A stretch of 64,000 bases of DNA from Nitrospirota bacterium (GCA_021790195.1 JAJYIF010000012.1:34502-98501), one strand, 5' to 3'; shown: positions 29,269-39,704, counted from the first letter of the stretch. The notes: generated by a model from the sequence alone, not told the origin. Numbers and translations are program-made.

Positions 29269-29529
29269 GTTTCTACCTCCTTTTCTATTATAAGGCACTG
29301 CCGCAGAGTAATAACAGGGGGCGGTTTCTCTGTTAATGACACCCGCTAACCGGCATCCCGCGGATTTCGGTGGAAAAGTTCGTGTCTCGCGTCCTCTGAA
29401 ATAAGATTACAGGATATCCGACGCCTTTTCAACGGACGAAGGATGTGAGATTCTCATTGTTCTGTTCACTCGCCCTCTATGTTAGCGGTATCCGCGCAGA
29501 AAAAAAATTGACAAAAAGAAATTGATCGC

Positions 29530-29558
29530 TTGACAACCGTCAGGAAAGAAGGTATAAG
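29530..29558 (+). promoter_or_regulatory. Consensus sigma-70 promoter
   Basis: A perfect TTGACA (29530-29535), an exact 17-bp spacer and TATAAG (29553-29558). It points at the structured-RNA candidate that begins about six bases downstream, and there is no start codon with a ribosome-binding site close by. Confidence 0.75.
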
Positions 29559-29564
29559 TATATG

Positions 29565-29726
29565 AAGAGGGCGGACCAACCGAAGTGGTGGTCTTGCTGC
29601 TCTCAGGTCCGGCAGAAAGGTCGTACAGTTTTGAGACTAAGGTTTGGACGAAAGAGGTCGCAAGCTGTAAGTCTCAGGATTTACGAACCCGCCGGGATAT
29701 GAGAGAAAGCAAGCACCACTTTTTAT
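29565..29726 (+). ncRNA. Structured small RNA candidate, family not identified
   Basis: A promoter-driven non-coding stretch of about 160 nt. Its ends pair in four consecutive helices: 29583-29590/29714-29721, 29593-29598/29708-29713, 29600-29605/29700-29705 and 29609-29613/29691-29695, 25 bp in total. T-residues follow at once, as in an intrinsic terminator. The interior can form gagact/agtctc and tacag/ctgta pairings. The long closing stem with an open centre resembles 6S RNA in architecture, but I could not match conserved 6S sequence. The assignment stays open. Confidence 0.5.
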
Positions 29727-29751
29727 TAACAGCCGCCTAAAGGTACGCTTG

Positions 29752-29919
29752 ATGACTATTCATGAACGCGAGATCAGACAATTTGTTTCCATCCTTATGG
29801 AATCGCCATTCTATATGTCGCTGTCCCTGGAGGAAAGGAGATCCCTCCTCGAAAGGCTGGCAGAGAGCTACCCCGAATTTGCAGCAGAAACTCGCGAGCA
29901 GGACGGCGACCATGATTGA
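29752..29919 (+). CDS. Small hypothetical protein (55 residues)
   Basis: A short frame of good protein-like composition: MTIHEREIRQFVSILMESPF, then a helical SLEERRSLLERLAESYPEF. It starts 26 bases after the structured-RNA candidate. No strong ribosome-binding site is seen. I do not recognise the family; it may be a small regulatory or helical bundle protein. Confidence 0.45.
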   Translation: MTIHEREIRQFVSILMESPFYMSLSLEERRSLLERLAESYPEFAAETREQDGDHD

Positions 29920-30332
29920 AGTCAACACTGCAAACATTATCCGTTCTTAATCAGCAGACTTCCCTGCTGCCGTCACTGAGAGGATTGCCCAACCGGGAAA
30001 GCCATTCCCCGAAAGAGGAGAAAAGGCGTCGGCGGGAATTGAAAGATCATCCCTCCTTGTCGGACGTCCAACACGGAAACATTGAGACAATATCCGGAAA
30101 AGGGGGAACCAGCCTCCTTCCCGGGATATCCCCTGAATATCGAAAGTCTCGAATATCCCTGATAAGTTTTCATCCCGACCTTCTCTCCGGAGTCGCCCTA
30201 TCGGATTATTAATTATTATTAATAGAATCGCCCGGCCCATCCCGAGTGCCTCTATTTCTGGATGACTATGCCTGGCACAATTGTTGAAATGGTTACTCAC
30301 GTGAACAACTACAAAGGATAGGAGGCAGCAAG
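29920..30332. other. Gap without a supported gene
   Basis: About 400 bases. Overlapping frames on both strands have no ribosome-binding sites, and one (reverse, ending 29947) merely shadows the tyrosine-rich gene that follows. Only the ataggagg ribosome-binding site at the right end is clear. Confidence 0.5.
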
Positions 30333-31124
30333 ATGAAAAAGTTATTCTTGTGCATAATGCTTTTGGCGTTGGCGATCGTAGTTCCTCTTCCGGCAATGGC
30401 AAGGGTGGACATAAATATCGGAATCTCCCTGCCGCCGCCTGTCGTATTTGCGGCGCCCCCGGAAGTGATAGTCTTGCCGGATACTGACGATGTGTACGTT
30501 GTTCCCGACATAAATGTAGATTTGTTCTTCTGGAATGGCTGGTGGTGGCGTCCGTGGGAAGGCCGCTGGTATCGTTCACACTATTACAACCGGGGCTGGG
30601 CATACTACAGGCTTGTTCCGAGTTTCTATTTTGATGTCGATCCAGACTGGAGAATATACTACAGGGACCATGCATGGTACGGACACCGATGGGATTATAG
30701 ACCGGTCCCTTACCGGGGACTTCAACGGAACTGGAGGAGCTGGCATAACGGTCGATACTGGGAAAAGCACGGGACCTGGGGCGTCCAGAGCTATCAACCC
30801 CGACCGAAACCACAGAGACAGGAACTGAGACATCAGAGGGAAGAGCAATATAGACAGAGACCCGAGGTCCAGCGGCATCAGCAGTTCATGCAAGAGAAGC
30901 AGAAACAAAAGCAGTACAAAGAACCTCGTTTTCAGAAGCCTCAAGGCCAGCCGTATATGGAGAAGCAATACAGACCTCAGGGTCAGCCGCATATGGAGAA
31001 GCAGTACAGACCTCAAGGCCAGCCACGTATGGAGAAGCAGTACAAACCCCAGGGTCAGAAGCCTCAGGGTCAACCGCGGGAAAAACATGAAAGAGGTAAG
31101 GAAGAAAGACAGGATATGAGGTAG
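30333..31124 (+). CDS. Exported Tyr/Trp-rich repeat protein
   Basis: A 263-residue protein with a clean signal peptide (MKKLFLCIMLLALAIVVPLPAMA). The next region is rich in Trp, Tyr and Arg (FFWNGWWWRPWEGRWYRSHYY), a composition seen in uncharacterised periplasmic proteins of Deltaproteobacteria and Nitrospirota. The C-terminal 90 residues are low-complexity Gln/Arg/Lys, with three to four tandem 12-13-residue units of the type YRPQGQPHMEKQ. A role in envelope stress or surface structure is possible but unproven. Confidence 0.8.
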   Translation: MKKLFLCIMLLALAIVVPLPAMARVDINIGISLPPPVVFAAPPEVIVLPDTDDVYVVPDINVDLFFWNGWWWRPWEGRWYRSHYYNRGWAYYRLVPSFYFDVDPDWRIYYRDHAWYGHRWDYRPVPYRGLQRNWRSWHNGRYWEKHGTWGVQSYQPRPKPQRQELRHQREEQYRQRPEVQRHQQFMQEKQKQKQYKEPRFQKPQGQPYMEKQYRPQGQPHMEKQYRPQGQPRMEKQYKPQGQKPQGQPREKHERGKEERQDMR

Positions 31125-31164
31125 GGTTCAACTCGACCCTCAAGAAGAGAATACGCGGAGTTGA

Positions 31165-31584
31165 TTAGCGGTGATTCAAGCGTCCTCCATATAATCCCTC
31201 CGCTGACGCTCCGGCTATGAAAAGTGTATTACCGGCCACATAAATCCAATGACCGATACCCGGGGAACCATGCTGAAACACGCTGGGGTACGTAAGCCGC
31301 CAGATCGCAAGAGGGGCACTTAACCCCAGCAGAGCGAAGGCAATAACAATCTTCCGCCGAAAAAGAGAGACGCGGGCCCCTTTGTATTTGTATTTCCAGG
31401 TTTGCCAGCCGGTCCATGTTGTAGGGACCAGTGAGATCACGCCGGCTACAAGAGTGACGTTGGTGGCCATCTCAAAGCAATCAGGATAAGCGAAGAGATG
31501 CAGGAGTTGGAAGAGAAATGCCGCCCCAAAGAGGCAAATGGGAAAATGCGTTAAGAATACATGCCAGTGGATCTTATAGCTCAT
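31165..31584 (-). CDS. DUF2231-like membrane protein
   Basis: A 139-residue protein with four membrane helices. It begins MSYKIHWHVFLTHFPICLFGAAF and has His-Phe-Pro in the first helix and GHWIYVAGNTLFIAGA in the last, matching the DUF2231 type of small integral membrane protein. Some relatives are suspected haem- or quinone-associated because of the conserved histidines; the function is unknown. An aagga site precedes ATG 31584. Confidence 0.75.
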   Translation of the reverse strand: MSYKIHWHVFLTHFPICLFGAAFLFQLLHLFAYPDCFEMATNVTLVAGVISLVPTTWTGWQTWKYKYKGARVSLFRRKIVIAFALLGLSAPLAIWRLTYPSVFQHGSPGIGHWIYVAGNTLFIAGASAEGLYGGRLNHR

Positions 31585-32100
31585 AGATTTCCTTATCAAT
31601 ACCGTTGCGATTACTTTGCCAGTATCCGACTGATTGCGTCAAGAGGAGAGTAAGAAAGGGGACAACGGTTCTATTTATTTCGCAAATCAGGAAATTAGGC
31701 CGAAAATCGACTGGCTTCGAAAGGGACTGGTAAGTTTATGTCGGTTTCTCTCGGAACTCCTCGTTACTGAAATAAGCGTCCGGGTGAAGAAGGTGAAGCC
31801 GATCTGTCAAATAATTTTTTGCAGCTAAAAGAACAAGTTACATTTTTCCCTTGACAAAGTGTTCTAAAGACACTACTATATGGAAAGGAAATGGGGTCAG
31901 GCTTGACTATTGACATTTGCATTCCTGCCCTTCAACGCTGTAATTACTCGCGCCGTATCCTTTCCCAACGCGTCCTTCTCTTTTAGGTGACAGGGAAAAA
32001 ACGTGGGGACATTTCCCATATTATTGATAATATTTACATATTTATTACTTTGGGATCGCACGCTGGACGAGTCCTTATCGAGGAATATGAAGAACCAATC
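31585..32100. other. Repeat-rich gap with an orphan promoter
   Basis: No gene is supported. A good promoter, TTGACA (31851-31856), 17 bp, TACTAT (31874-31879), has an AGTGT-(7)-ACACT dyad in its spacer, but no intact gene follows. Instead there is atggggtcaggcttgac at about 31890 and a second copy of the RAYT-like palindrome at 31991-32025, so the gene it served was probably lost. Confidence 0.5.
31991..32025. repeat. RAYT/REP-like palindromic repeat, copy B
   Basis: Matches 28242-28275 at all but three positions plus one insertion, and keeps the gggaaa/tttccc dyad. The two copies lie 3.7 kb apart in the same orientation. Confidence 0.6.
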
Positions 32101-32388
32101 CTAAGCGGCCCGGCTCTTCTTTACCCCGCCCTTTGTGCCCGTAACCTTCTTGCTCGTCGCAATACTGTTCTCATACAAGAATTCAGGGTCAAGGTCCAAA
32201 TGGTTCGACCACTCAACCGTGTCAAATTTGACTGTCACTGAATTGAATAAGGAGATATCCTTCAATTCGGCAAACTTGCCGATATGGAGATACGGGGAAA
32301 GATCAAATATCTTCTCCTCGCGTTTCTTGAATTTGAGGCGTAATCTATATCCATCCAGAGGCTTAACTTTCACAACCGGAACATACAT
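32101..32388 (-). CDS. DUF2442 domain protein
   Basis: A 95-residue protein of the DUF2442 type: VVKVKPLDGYRLRLKFKKREEKIFDLSPYL, FAELKDISLFNSVTVKFDTVEWSNHLDLDPEFLYENS. These are often the second gene of a DUF4160-DUF2442 toxin-antitoxin-like pair. Here the first gene is missing and a truncated PIN fragment lies upstream. The C-terminus is lysine-rich (SKKVTGTKGGVKKSRAA). A taaggaag ribosome-binding site spans the end of that fragment. Confidence 0.82.
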   Translation of the reverse strand: MYVPVVKVKPLDGYRLRLKFKKREEKIFDLSPYLHIGKFAELKDISLFNSVTVKFDTVEWSNHLDLDPEFLYENSIATSKKVTGTKGGVKKSRAA

Positions 32389-32399
32389 ATCCGTCTTCC

Positions 32400-32488
32400 T
32401 TACTGCGGGTGGGCTTCTATGTAATAGATGATCGGCGCTGTGTCAATGAAGATGCTATTGATTCGGGCAAGCTCTTCTGCGAGCTTCA
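32400..32488 (-). pseudogene. PIN-domain toxin remnant (N-terminus only)
   Basis: A short frame reads VKLAEELARINSIFIDTAPI, then IYYIEAHPQ and a stop. FIDTAPIIYYIEAHP is the diagnostic start of VapC-like PIN nucleases with their first catalytic Asp; the remaining 100 or so residues are missing. It lies directly upstream of the DUF2442 gene. Confidence 0.7.
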
Positions 32489-32630
32489 CCTAATGTAGGA
32501 TGCGCTAAAGTGTTACAATCTATCTATTGATTTATAAGACTTTTTTGCCTATTTTGCAATAAAGCTCTGTACACTATCGCAACAAAGTTTATCATAATCC
32601 TATTGTTTTGCAGCAAACTTCAACTCGGAC

Positions 32631-33335
32631 TCACCTATGATGAGCCCCTCTATGAACACAAATATCATTTGTCTCGGCATCCTTGTAAACATTCTCGATC
32701 CAACATTTTGTTGAGCCTAACGCTATAGGATCATGCAATGAAAACGCATAAAGAGGTTTCAGACCCCTTCCCGCGTATTGAAATGTCCGGAATACATAAT
32801 GGAGAAAGGACCCTGTATACCGATACCGCCGGATGCAGCCTTCGAGGTGCCTATGAATCTCTTCTTCATAGCCCTCCCACTTGGACATGAACCGATAACG
32901 CTCTATCCAGCCCCCAATGGTATAGCGAACAAGTTTTATGATCTCTTGTTTTGCTAACAGGTTTCCATATTGAGCAAGGCGAACGAGGGCTACACTGATG
33001 CTGTTTCGTGTTAGTGCTTCGCTTCGATCAGAAGGGACAAGAAACACATAGAGCTTATCTCGGTACTTGTTAAGAATTGCATCCACTTCGGACAAATCCT
33101 CATAAGGCAGCACACGCTTAGGTTTTCGTAGCGGCATCCATCGGCGCTGAAACTGACGCTCCAAAGCGCAGGTAACTTTGTCCCAGTCTATCCGACCAGT
33201 TTCTGTCCTGATATTCTTATGAATAAACCGATAGCAGCGAGGAGCGTGCTTTAGCACCCAAGAACTATTGAATGTAACGGGATCACGATCAGTCAAACGC
33301 ATATTTAGGATCCCAATTGTTTGGTCAAAATCCAC
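32631..33335 (-). CDS. Hypothetical helical protein, weakly sigma-like
   Basis: A 234-residue basic protein I cannot assign. The C-terminal half contains YEEEIHRHLEGCIRRYRYTG and SFLHYVFRTFQYAGRGLKPL, a helix pattern reminiscent of sigma-70 region 2 (the YDP-x-G-x-F-x-Y core), but the DNA-melting signature is not clear and no region 4 exists. The N-terminus (DRDPVTFNSSWVLKHAPRCYRFIHKNIRTETG) is unfamiliar. Start choice is open: GTG 33335 or ATG 33302. Its AT-rich surroundings suggest acquired DNA. Confidence 0.55.
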   Translation of the reverse strand: MDFDQTIGILNMRLTDRDPVTFNSSWVLKHAPRCYRFIHKNIRTETGRIDWDKVTCALERQFQRRWMPLRKPKRVLPYEDLSEVDAILNKYRDKLYVFLVPSDRSEALTRNSISVALVRLAQYGNLLAKQEIIKLVRYTIGGWIERYRFMSKWEGYEEEIHRHLEGCIRRYRYTGSFLHYVFRTFQYAGRGLKPLYAFSLHDPIALGSTKCWIENVYKDAETNDICVHRGAHHR

Positions 33336-33587
33336 GGGCTATTTTAGCCTAAAACCGAATAACTGAGATATCACTGTGGTGACATATTCGGTCGCAACGG
33401 ACATCTGCTTTGAAGAAGACTGCCGTCGCGTGCGACTTTCCCCTCTTGCTAAACTCACTTCAAGTTCTGCTAAAAGGTCTCAATTTTTTATCAAAGCCGC
33501 ATTGTCCGTTCTCGCGTAGGATAGAGTTCTCATCCGAAAGAAACAGGAGGGCAGCGCCTCCGCCGCCTGACAAAGAGGGCATTTGGA

Positions 33588-34529
33588 CTACTGCGCTGAA
33601 TTAGCTATCTGTCGCAGACCCGAAATATCCCTTAACGGCGGTGCGCCAAACAGACGGCTGTACTCGCGGCTGAATTGAGAAGGGCTTTCATATCCCACCT
33701 CGAACGCCGCTGTTGCCGCATCCTGATCTTCAGCGAGCATCAACCGTCGCGCTTCGTTCAGACGCAGCCATTTCTGGTACTGTAGCGGGCTCATAGCCGT
33801 TACCTGCCGAAAATGATGATGGAAGGTTGAGGTGCTCATATTTACCTGCGCAGCAAGATCGTCGATGTGCAAAGGCTGTGCATAGTTGCTCTTTAACCAA
33901 TAGATCGCCTTTGCTATTTGCCGACTCTGACTTCCTGCCGATGCCATCTGGCGCAGACGAGCGCCTTGATCGCTCACAAGCAAACGGTAACAAATTTCCC
34001 GCTCTATTGTGGGAGCAAGGATAGGGATATCTCTTGGTTCATCAAGCAGTTCGATCAACCGGTGGAAGGCAGTAAGGAGCTGCACCGTAACCTCGCCCGT
34101 AGCCATTCCACGGCTCGACTGATGTGGACGAGGCGGGGGCAGATTGCTATCCACCATCAGCTGTGAGATCTCGCGCTGATCAAGTTTCAATATGAGCCCA
34201 AGGAAAGGTTTCTCAGGGCTCGCCTCCATAATCTGCACAACCGTAGGCAGATCTACGGACGTGATCAAAAAATGGCGCGGATCATATACATATATATCAT
34301 CTCCGAGAAGCACGCGTTTCGTGCCCTGCGTTGTCAAGCAAATACTCGGCTCGTACATAGCGCTGGCCGTCTGAGTCGGTTCATCCCGCCGGTAGAATGA
34401 CAACTCCGGGATTGCGGTCATAATCCGGTCCGGTTTGTCAGCCCATCGTGCAATACTCTTTGCCAAAGCATCAATTGCAATTTGCAGGGTGTCATTCTCA
34501 ATTAACCGGTTCTTGGCAGCCTTGTGCAT
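33588..34529 (-). CDS. AraC-family transcriptional regulator (YqhC-like)
   Basis: A 313-residue regulator. The N-terminal cupin-like AraC_N domain (PELSFYRRDEPTQTASAMYEPSICLTTQGTKRVLLGDDIYVYDPR) is of the YqhC type, and the C-terminus has two helix-turn-helices (IDDLAAQVNMSTSTFHHHFRQVTAMSPLQYQK and AAFEVGYESPSQFSREYSR). YqhC activates aldehyde-reductase genes. Here the regulator is divergent from an aldo-keto reductase, with 208 bp of shared promoter space. AAGGAGA precedes the ATG. Confidence 0.9.
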   Translation of the reverse strand: MHKAAKNRLIENDTLQIAIDALAKSIARWADKPDRIMTAIPELSFYRRDEPTQTASAMYEPSICLTTQGTKRVLLGDDIYVYDPRHFLITSVDLPTVVQIMEASPEKPFLGLILKLDQREISQLMVDSNLPPPRPHQSSRGMATGEVTVQLLTAFHRLIELLDEPRDIPILAPTIEREICYRLLVSDQGARLRQMASAGSQSRQIAKAIYWLKSNYAQPLHIDDLAAQVNMSTSTFHHHFRQVTAMSPLQYQKWLRLNEARRLMLAEDQDAATAAFEVGYESPSQFSREYSRLFGAPPLRDISGLRQIANSAQ

Positions 34530-34659
34530 AGATGTCTCCTTTCCTTAATAATATCAGGCCTCCCTTCATAGTGACAACATTTAATCGAGTTGTCGTACGA
34601 TTAGGCAAGAAATTAGCAGGATTGGTCTATCTGCTTTTCTTCTTTCAAGGGTACGATAA

Positions 34660-35724
<1,065 letters not shown>

Positions 35725-35738
35725 AGAAGGAGGGAACA

Positions 35739-35966
35739 ATGCCTCATGTTATCGTAAAGCTCTGGCCCGGAAAATCAGAAGCGCAGAAGATCCGTCTCGC
35801 GGAACGAATCACCAATGACGTTGTGGCAGTTCTCAATTACGGCGAAGAATCGGTTTCGGTTTCCATCGAAGAAGTCAAATCACAGGATTGGAAGGAGAAA
35901 GTTTACAAGCCAGATATACTTAACGGTCCGGGGAAACTATATAAGAAACCCGGATATACAATGTGA
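35739..35966 (+). CDS. 4-oxalocrotonate tautomerase-like protein
   Basis: A 75-residue tautomerase-superfamily monomer. After Met removal the catalytic Pro becomes the N-terminus ([17 protein letters not shown]). The central [19 protein letters not shown] strand and the C-terminal PGYTM fit the PptA/YdcE subgroup. It sits 14 bp after the aldo-keto reductase and overlaps the frame of the next gene by four bases. It probably acts on an unsaturated or enolisable small carbonyl. Confidence 0.88.
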   Translation: MPHVIVKLWPGKSEAQKIRLAERITNDVVAVLNYGEESVSVSIEEVKSQDWKEKVYKPDILNGPGKLYKKPGYTM

Positions 35967-35977
35967 AGGAGGAAACC

Positions 35978-36994
35978 ATGAAAGGAGCTGTTCTGTATGG
36001 TCCTCGCGATGTGCGTTTCGAGGAGCGCGAGGATCCTAAGATAATCAAACCTACGGATGCAATCATCAAAATTGCGGCGACCTGCGTATGCGGATCGGAC
36101 CTGTGGCCCTATCGCGGGCTCCAGCCGGTCAATGAACCCACGCCGATGGGCCACGAATACTGCGGCATCGTCGAGGGAGTCGGCAGCGCCGTGCGGTCGG
36201 TCAAGCCGGGGCAGTTCGTCATCGGCTCGTTCGCCGCTTCCGACAACACGTGTCCCCACTGCCGGGCCGGTTACCAGTCGTCGTGCATAGACCGTGAGTG
36301 GATGCTTCGGGCGCAGGCACCGGTCTTGCGCGTGCCGCTGGCGGATGGCACTCTGGTAGCGACGCCAGAAACCCCGTCGAAAGAGATGATTCCGAGCCTG
36401 CTCACCCTCTCAGATGTCATGGGGACTGGCTGGTTTGCTGCCGTTGCTGCCGATGTGAAGCCCGGCAAGACGGTCGCGGTCGTCGGGGATGGCGCAGTCG
36501 GCCTCCTTGGAGTGCTCTCGGCCAAGCTGATGGGCGCCGGTAGAATCATCGCAATGAGCCGTCACGAAAAACGACAGAAGTTGGCCCGCGAGTTCGGCGC
36601 AACAGACATTGTGACCGATCGCGGTGATGTGGGTGTGGCCCGCATCAAGGAGTTGACCAAGGGGATCGGCGCCGATTCTGTGCTGGAGTGCGTCGGTACT
36701 CAAGAGTCGATGATGCAGGCGATCCGTGCTACCCGTCCTGGGGGCTCAATAGGATATGTGGGAGTGCCGCATGGAGTCCAGCTTGATGGCCAGCAGCTTT
36801 TCTTCAGCCACGTCCGCCTTCACGGCGGTCCTGCCCCGGTTCGCCGCTTCCTGCCCGACCTGATCGACCTGGTATGGAAGGGAAAGATCAACCCAGGCAA
36901 GGTTTTCGACCTGACCCTGCCCCTCGACCAGGTGACGGAGGGCTATCGTGCCATGGACGAGCGCCGCGCGATTAAGGCTCTGCTGGTTCCATAA
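35978..36994 (+). CDS. Zinc-dependent alcohol dehydrogenase
   Basis: A 338-residue MDR-family dehydrogenase. Catalytic-zinc ligands occur in CVCGSDLWPYRG and GHEYCGIV. The structural-zinc loop is reduced to CPHCRAGYQSSC with three cysteines. The Rossmann motif is VAVVGDGAVGLLGV. AGGAGGAAACC before ATG 35978 fixes the start. Substrate unknown; clustering with an aldo-keto reductase, a tautomerase and an AhpD-like protein suggests aldehyde or quinone detoxification. Confidence 0.93.
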   Translation: MKGAVLYGPRDVRFEEREDPKIIKPTDAIIKIAATCVCGSDLWPYRGLQPVNEPTPMGHEYCGIVEGVGSAVRSVKPGQFVIGSFAASDNTCPHCRAGYQSSCIDREWMLRAQAPVLRVPLADGTLVATPETPSKEMIPSLLTLSDVMGTGWFAAVAADVKPGKTVAVVGDGAVGLLGVLSAKLMGAGRIIAMSRHEKRQKLAREFGATDIVTDRGDVGVARIKELTKGIGADSVLECVGTQESMMQAIRATRPGGSIGYVGVPHGVQLDGQQLFFSHVRLHGGPAPVRRFLPDLIDLVWKGKINPGKVFDLTLPLDQVTEGYRAMDERRAIKALLVP

Positions 36995-37035
36995 GGTGAC
37001 AGATTCATCATTAACCCAAGAAAGTGGAGGTTCCT

Positions 37036-37359
37036 ATGGCAGACAATGACGTAAAGAAAGCGACCGATGAATTAAAGGCGTTAGCGCCGGATTATGCGCA
37101 ATTGACACAAGAAGTTCTTTTTGGAGATGTCTGGCAACGCCCGCCTCTTTCGCAGCGGGACAAAAGCCTGATCACCGTCACGTGCCTGGTTGCGCTCAAC
37201 CGGATTGAACAGGTCGAGTTCCACCTGAAGAAGGCTCTTGAGAACGGCCTGACGAAGGAAGAGATCGTAGCCGCGATCACGCATATCGCGTTCTATGCAG
37301 GATGGCCGACTGCGGCGTCAGGCTTAAATCATCTGAAGACCGTGCTTGAGAAGAAATGA
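37036..37359 (+). CDS. Carboxymuconolactone decarboxylase (AhpD-like) family protein
   Basis: A 107-residue all-helical protein of the CMD family: YAQLTQEVLFGDVWQRPPLSQRDKSLITVTCLVALNRIEQVEFHLKKALENG, ending THIAFYAGWPTAASGL. The CxxC of AhpD is absent, so it is a tautomerase or decarboxylase-type member rather than an alkylhydroperoxidase. GGAGG sits five bases before ATG 37036. It is followed 19 bp later by a flavodoxin gene. Confidence 0.9.
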   Translation: MADNDVKKATDELKALAPDYAQLTQEVLFGDVWQRPPLSQRDKSLITVTCLVALNRIEQVEFHLKKALENGLTKEEIVAAITHIAFYAGWPTAASGLNHLKTVLEKK

Positions 37360-37378
37360 TTTTGATGAGGATTCCATT

Positions 37379-37798
37379 ATGAACTTGACGAAAAAGAAAT
37401 GTCTGATAGCGTATTTCTCGCGCAAAGGACAAAACTATGTCGGCGGGAAGATTGTCAATCTCAAAGTCGGCAATACTGAAGTTGTCGCAAAGATGATCCA
37501 GAAGATAACGGGAGGCGACATGTTCCACATTGAATCTGTCACAGCCTATCCGAAAGATTATGGGGAAATTACGGAAGTTGCCAAGAATGAACTTCGTACC
37601 AGGGCCAGGCCGAAGCTGACCGGAAGAGTTGAAAACATGGGTGTGTACAATATGATTTTTCTGGGATATCCGAATTGGTGGGGAACGCCGCCCATGGCTG
37701 TGTTCACCTTACTGGAGAGCTATGATTTTTCCGGAAAGACGATCGCGCCATTCTGTACCCATGAAGGCAGCGGCATGGGCCACAGCGAACCGGATTAG
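37379..37798 (+). CDS. Flavodoxin family protein, 3'-truncated
   Basis: A 139-residue flavodoxin-like protein: IAYFSRKGQNYVGG binds the FMN phosphate region, GYPNWWGTPPMAVFTLLE and FCTHEGSGMG form the isoalloxazine loops. Members of this branch normally continue for 30-40 residues beyond GSGMG-SE. Here the frame stops at HSEPD, and an unrelated AT-rich stretch follows at once. This suggests the gene's 3' end was replaced by recombination. An FMN-binding site may still form. Confidence 0.85.
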   Translation: MNLTKKKCLIAYFSRKGQNYVGGKIVNLKVGNTEVVAKMIQKITGGDMFHIESVTAYPKDYGEITEVAKNELRTRARPKLTGRVENMGVYNMIFLGYPNWWGTPPMAVFTLLESYDFSGKTIAPFCTHEGSGMGHSEPD

Positions 37799-37854
37799 AC
37801 AAACATTTATTTAAGTTATTCGGCAGTAATCAGGGAGGCCAACATCCATTTGAA

Positions 37855-38016
37855 ATGCTCTTATATCTTATCTTCCCTATTTTAGGTGTTTGGTTAGCCC
37901 GGAGAGGCTACTTAATTTATCAGAAGAAATTAGCATTTGTTTTATGTTTACTTATTAATGCAGTTTTTGCTCTTTCGTTAATATATAGCGTTCTAATTAC
38001 CAACATTGGGCCGTAA
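37855..38016 (+). CDS. Small membrane protein (possible gene fragment)
   Basis: A 53-residue frame with two hydrophobic helices: MLLYLIFPILGVWLARRGYL, then a helix around ALSLIYSVLITN. It is AT-rich and directly follows the truncated flavodoxin. The frame is open upstream to about 37791, so it may be the 3' end of a larger membrane-protein gene joined here by recombination. Confidence 0.4.
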   Translation: MLLYLIFPILGVWLARRGYLIYQKKLAFVLCLLINAVFALSLIYSVLITNIGP

Positions 38017-38116
38017 TGCGGAGCAAATGATTATATGTCACGCAGATCCGCTATATAACATGTCGGTCGAGAACGATTCGTAAAAGGCGAGCGTCTCACC
38101 TCTGCGTTACGCATTA

Positions 38117-38416
<300 letters not shown>

Positions 38417-38840
38417 ACAAGGCCATACAGATTGTTTTGCAGAGGACACTGCCAATAAGAGGCAATGAATACGCAACTATAACCAACTGAAACCAAAAGG
38501 AAAAGCAGGTTATGTTACGTATAGCATGGTGACGTCCGCAAAAATGGGATGCATACTTCGGGGCGAAAGATGGATCGAGCGAATGGCGCTGAAATGCCTT
38601 TCATATGTTGATAACGAGTTAGAAATATTTGTTCTACCCCACAATCCGTCGAATCGTTGTCAAAGCCTGAGTTTTTCTGTAAGATAACGGGAAAATAGTA
38701 ATGAGATTGTACTATCTAATAATGGAGCTTATGTCATCAAATCGATTGAAGAAGAAATGAGACATGATTAAGTTTGCAATAAGGGAAAGAGTGGGTATGT
38801 CCCGTCGATTTGGTAACATTAGAGAAACAGGACGAAAGGC
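38417..38840. other. Gap without a supported gene
   Basis: About 420 AT-rich bases between the IS21 remnant and the MBL gene. No frame with a ribosome-binding site and protein-like composition is seen. Confidence 0.5.
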
Positions 38841-39704
38841 ATGAACGTTAAAGTTTGGGGCTGCAGAGGGTCCATAGCGGCACCCGGGCAAAAAACAGTG
38901 CGCTATGGCGGTGAAACGACATGTATCGAGCTGACATCAGATACAGGACAGAAAATCGTAATCGATGCAGGCACCGGGATACGTAAATTGGGGCATGAGT
39001 TATTGAAAGACAAGACCGTTACGAGTATCAACCTCCTATTCACTCATTCTCACTGGGACCATCTCGTAGGCTTCCCGTTCTTCTTACCCGCATATCTTCC
39101 AGATTTTTCCATAGTTATCTGCGGCGGCCCTACGGCACAACAGTCCGTCTTGAAATACTTGACCCATCAGATGGAGCCACCTTATTTCCCAGTGGCCTTC
39201 AGCACCTTGAAGGCTAGATTTGAAATGGGATGCCTCTGCACCAGGGAATTCTGTGATCACATACTGCCGGGCCATGATACTTCCATGATGTGCTATTCGC
39301 TCCCTCTAAATCACCCCGACGGCGGTTACGGATTCAAATTCTCGGGCATAGACAAGACATTCGTGTTTATGACAGACAATGAAGTACGATATCATCATGA
39401 GGCCGGACTTCCCAGGAAAGCATACCTCGATTTCTCCAGCAATGCCGATCTCCTGTTTCATGATGCCCAGTATACTGAGGGTGAATATGACAGGACGTAC
39501 TCCTGGGGACACTCGACATTTAAGGACGCTGTCGACTTTGCCATGGAGGCGGGGGTGAAACGCCTGGGGTTATTCCATCATGACCCTGACAGATCTGACG
39601 AGGATCTTGACCACCAAGTCGATTGGTGCCGAGAGTATATTCTCAAGGCTGGGAGTCCACTTGAATGTTTTGGATGCGCCGAGGGAATGGACTTGAAAGT
39701 ATAG
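38841..39704 (+). CDS. Metallo-beta-lactamase-fold hydrolase
   Basis: A 287-residue MBL protein. VWGCRGSIAAPG and RYGGETTCIE form the typical opening of the PhnP/RNase-Z-like branch, the metal motif is HSHWDH (69-74), and the later ligands are in MTDNE and LFHHDPDRSDEDLD. Such proteins hydrolyse cyclic phosphodiesters or act as phosphodiesterases in signalling; the substrate is not known here. It stands alone on the plus strand between mobile fragments. Confidence 0.88.
   Translation: MNVKVWGCRGSIAAPGQKTVRYGGETTCIELTSDTGQKIVIDAGTGIRKLGHELLKDKTVTSINLLFTHSHWDHLVGFPFFLPAYLPDFSIVICGGPTAQQSVLKYLTHQMEPPYFPVAFSTLKARFEMGCLCTREFCDHILPGHDTSMMCYSLPLNHPDGGYGFKFSGIDKTFVFMTDNEVRYHHEAGLPRKAYLDFSSNADLLFHDAQYTEGEYDRTYSWGHSTFKDAVDFAMEAGVKRLGLFHHDPDRSDEDLDHQVDWCREYILKAGSPLECFGCAEGMDLKV

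Noticed and set aside
29947..30813. Reverse frame of 288 residues
   Set aside because: Half of it is antisense to the secreted Tyr/Trp-rich gene, and the rest lacks a start signal and family features.
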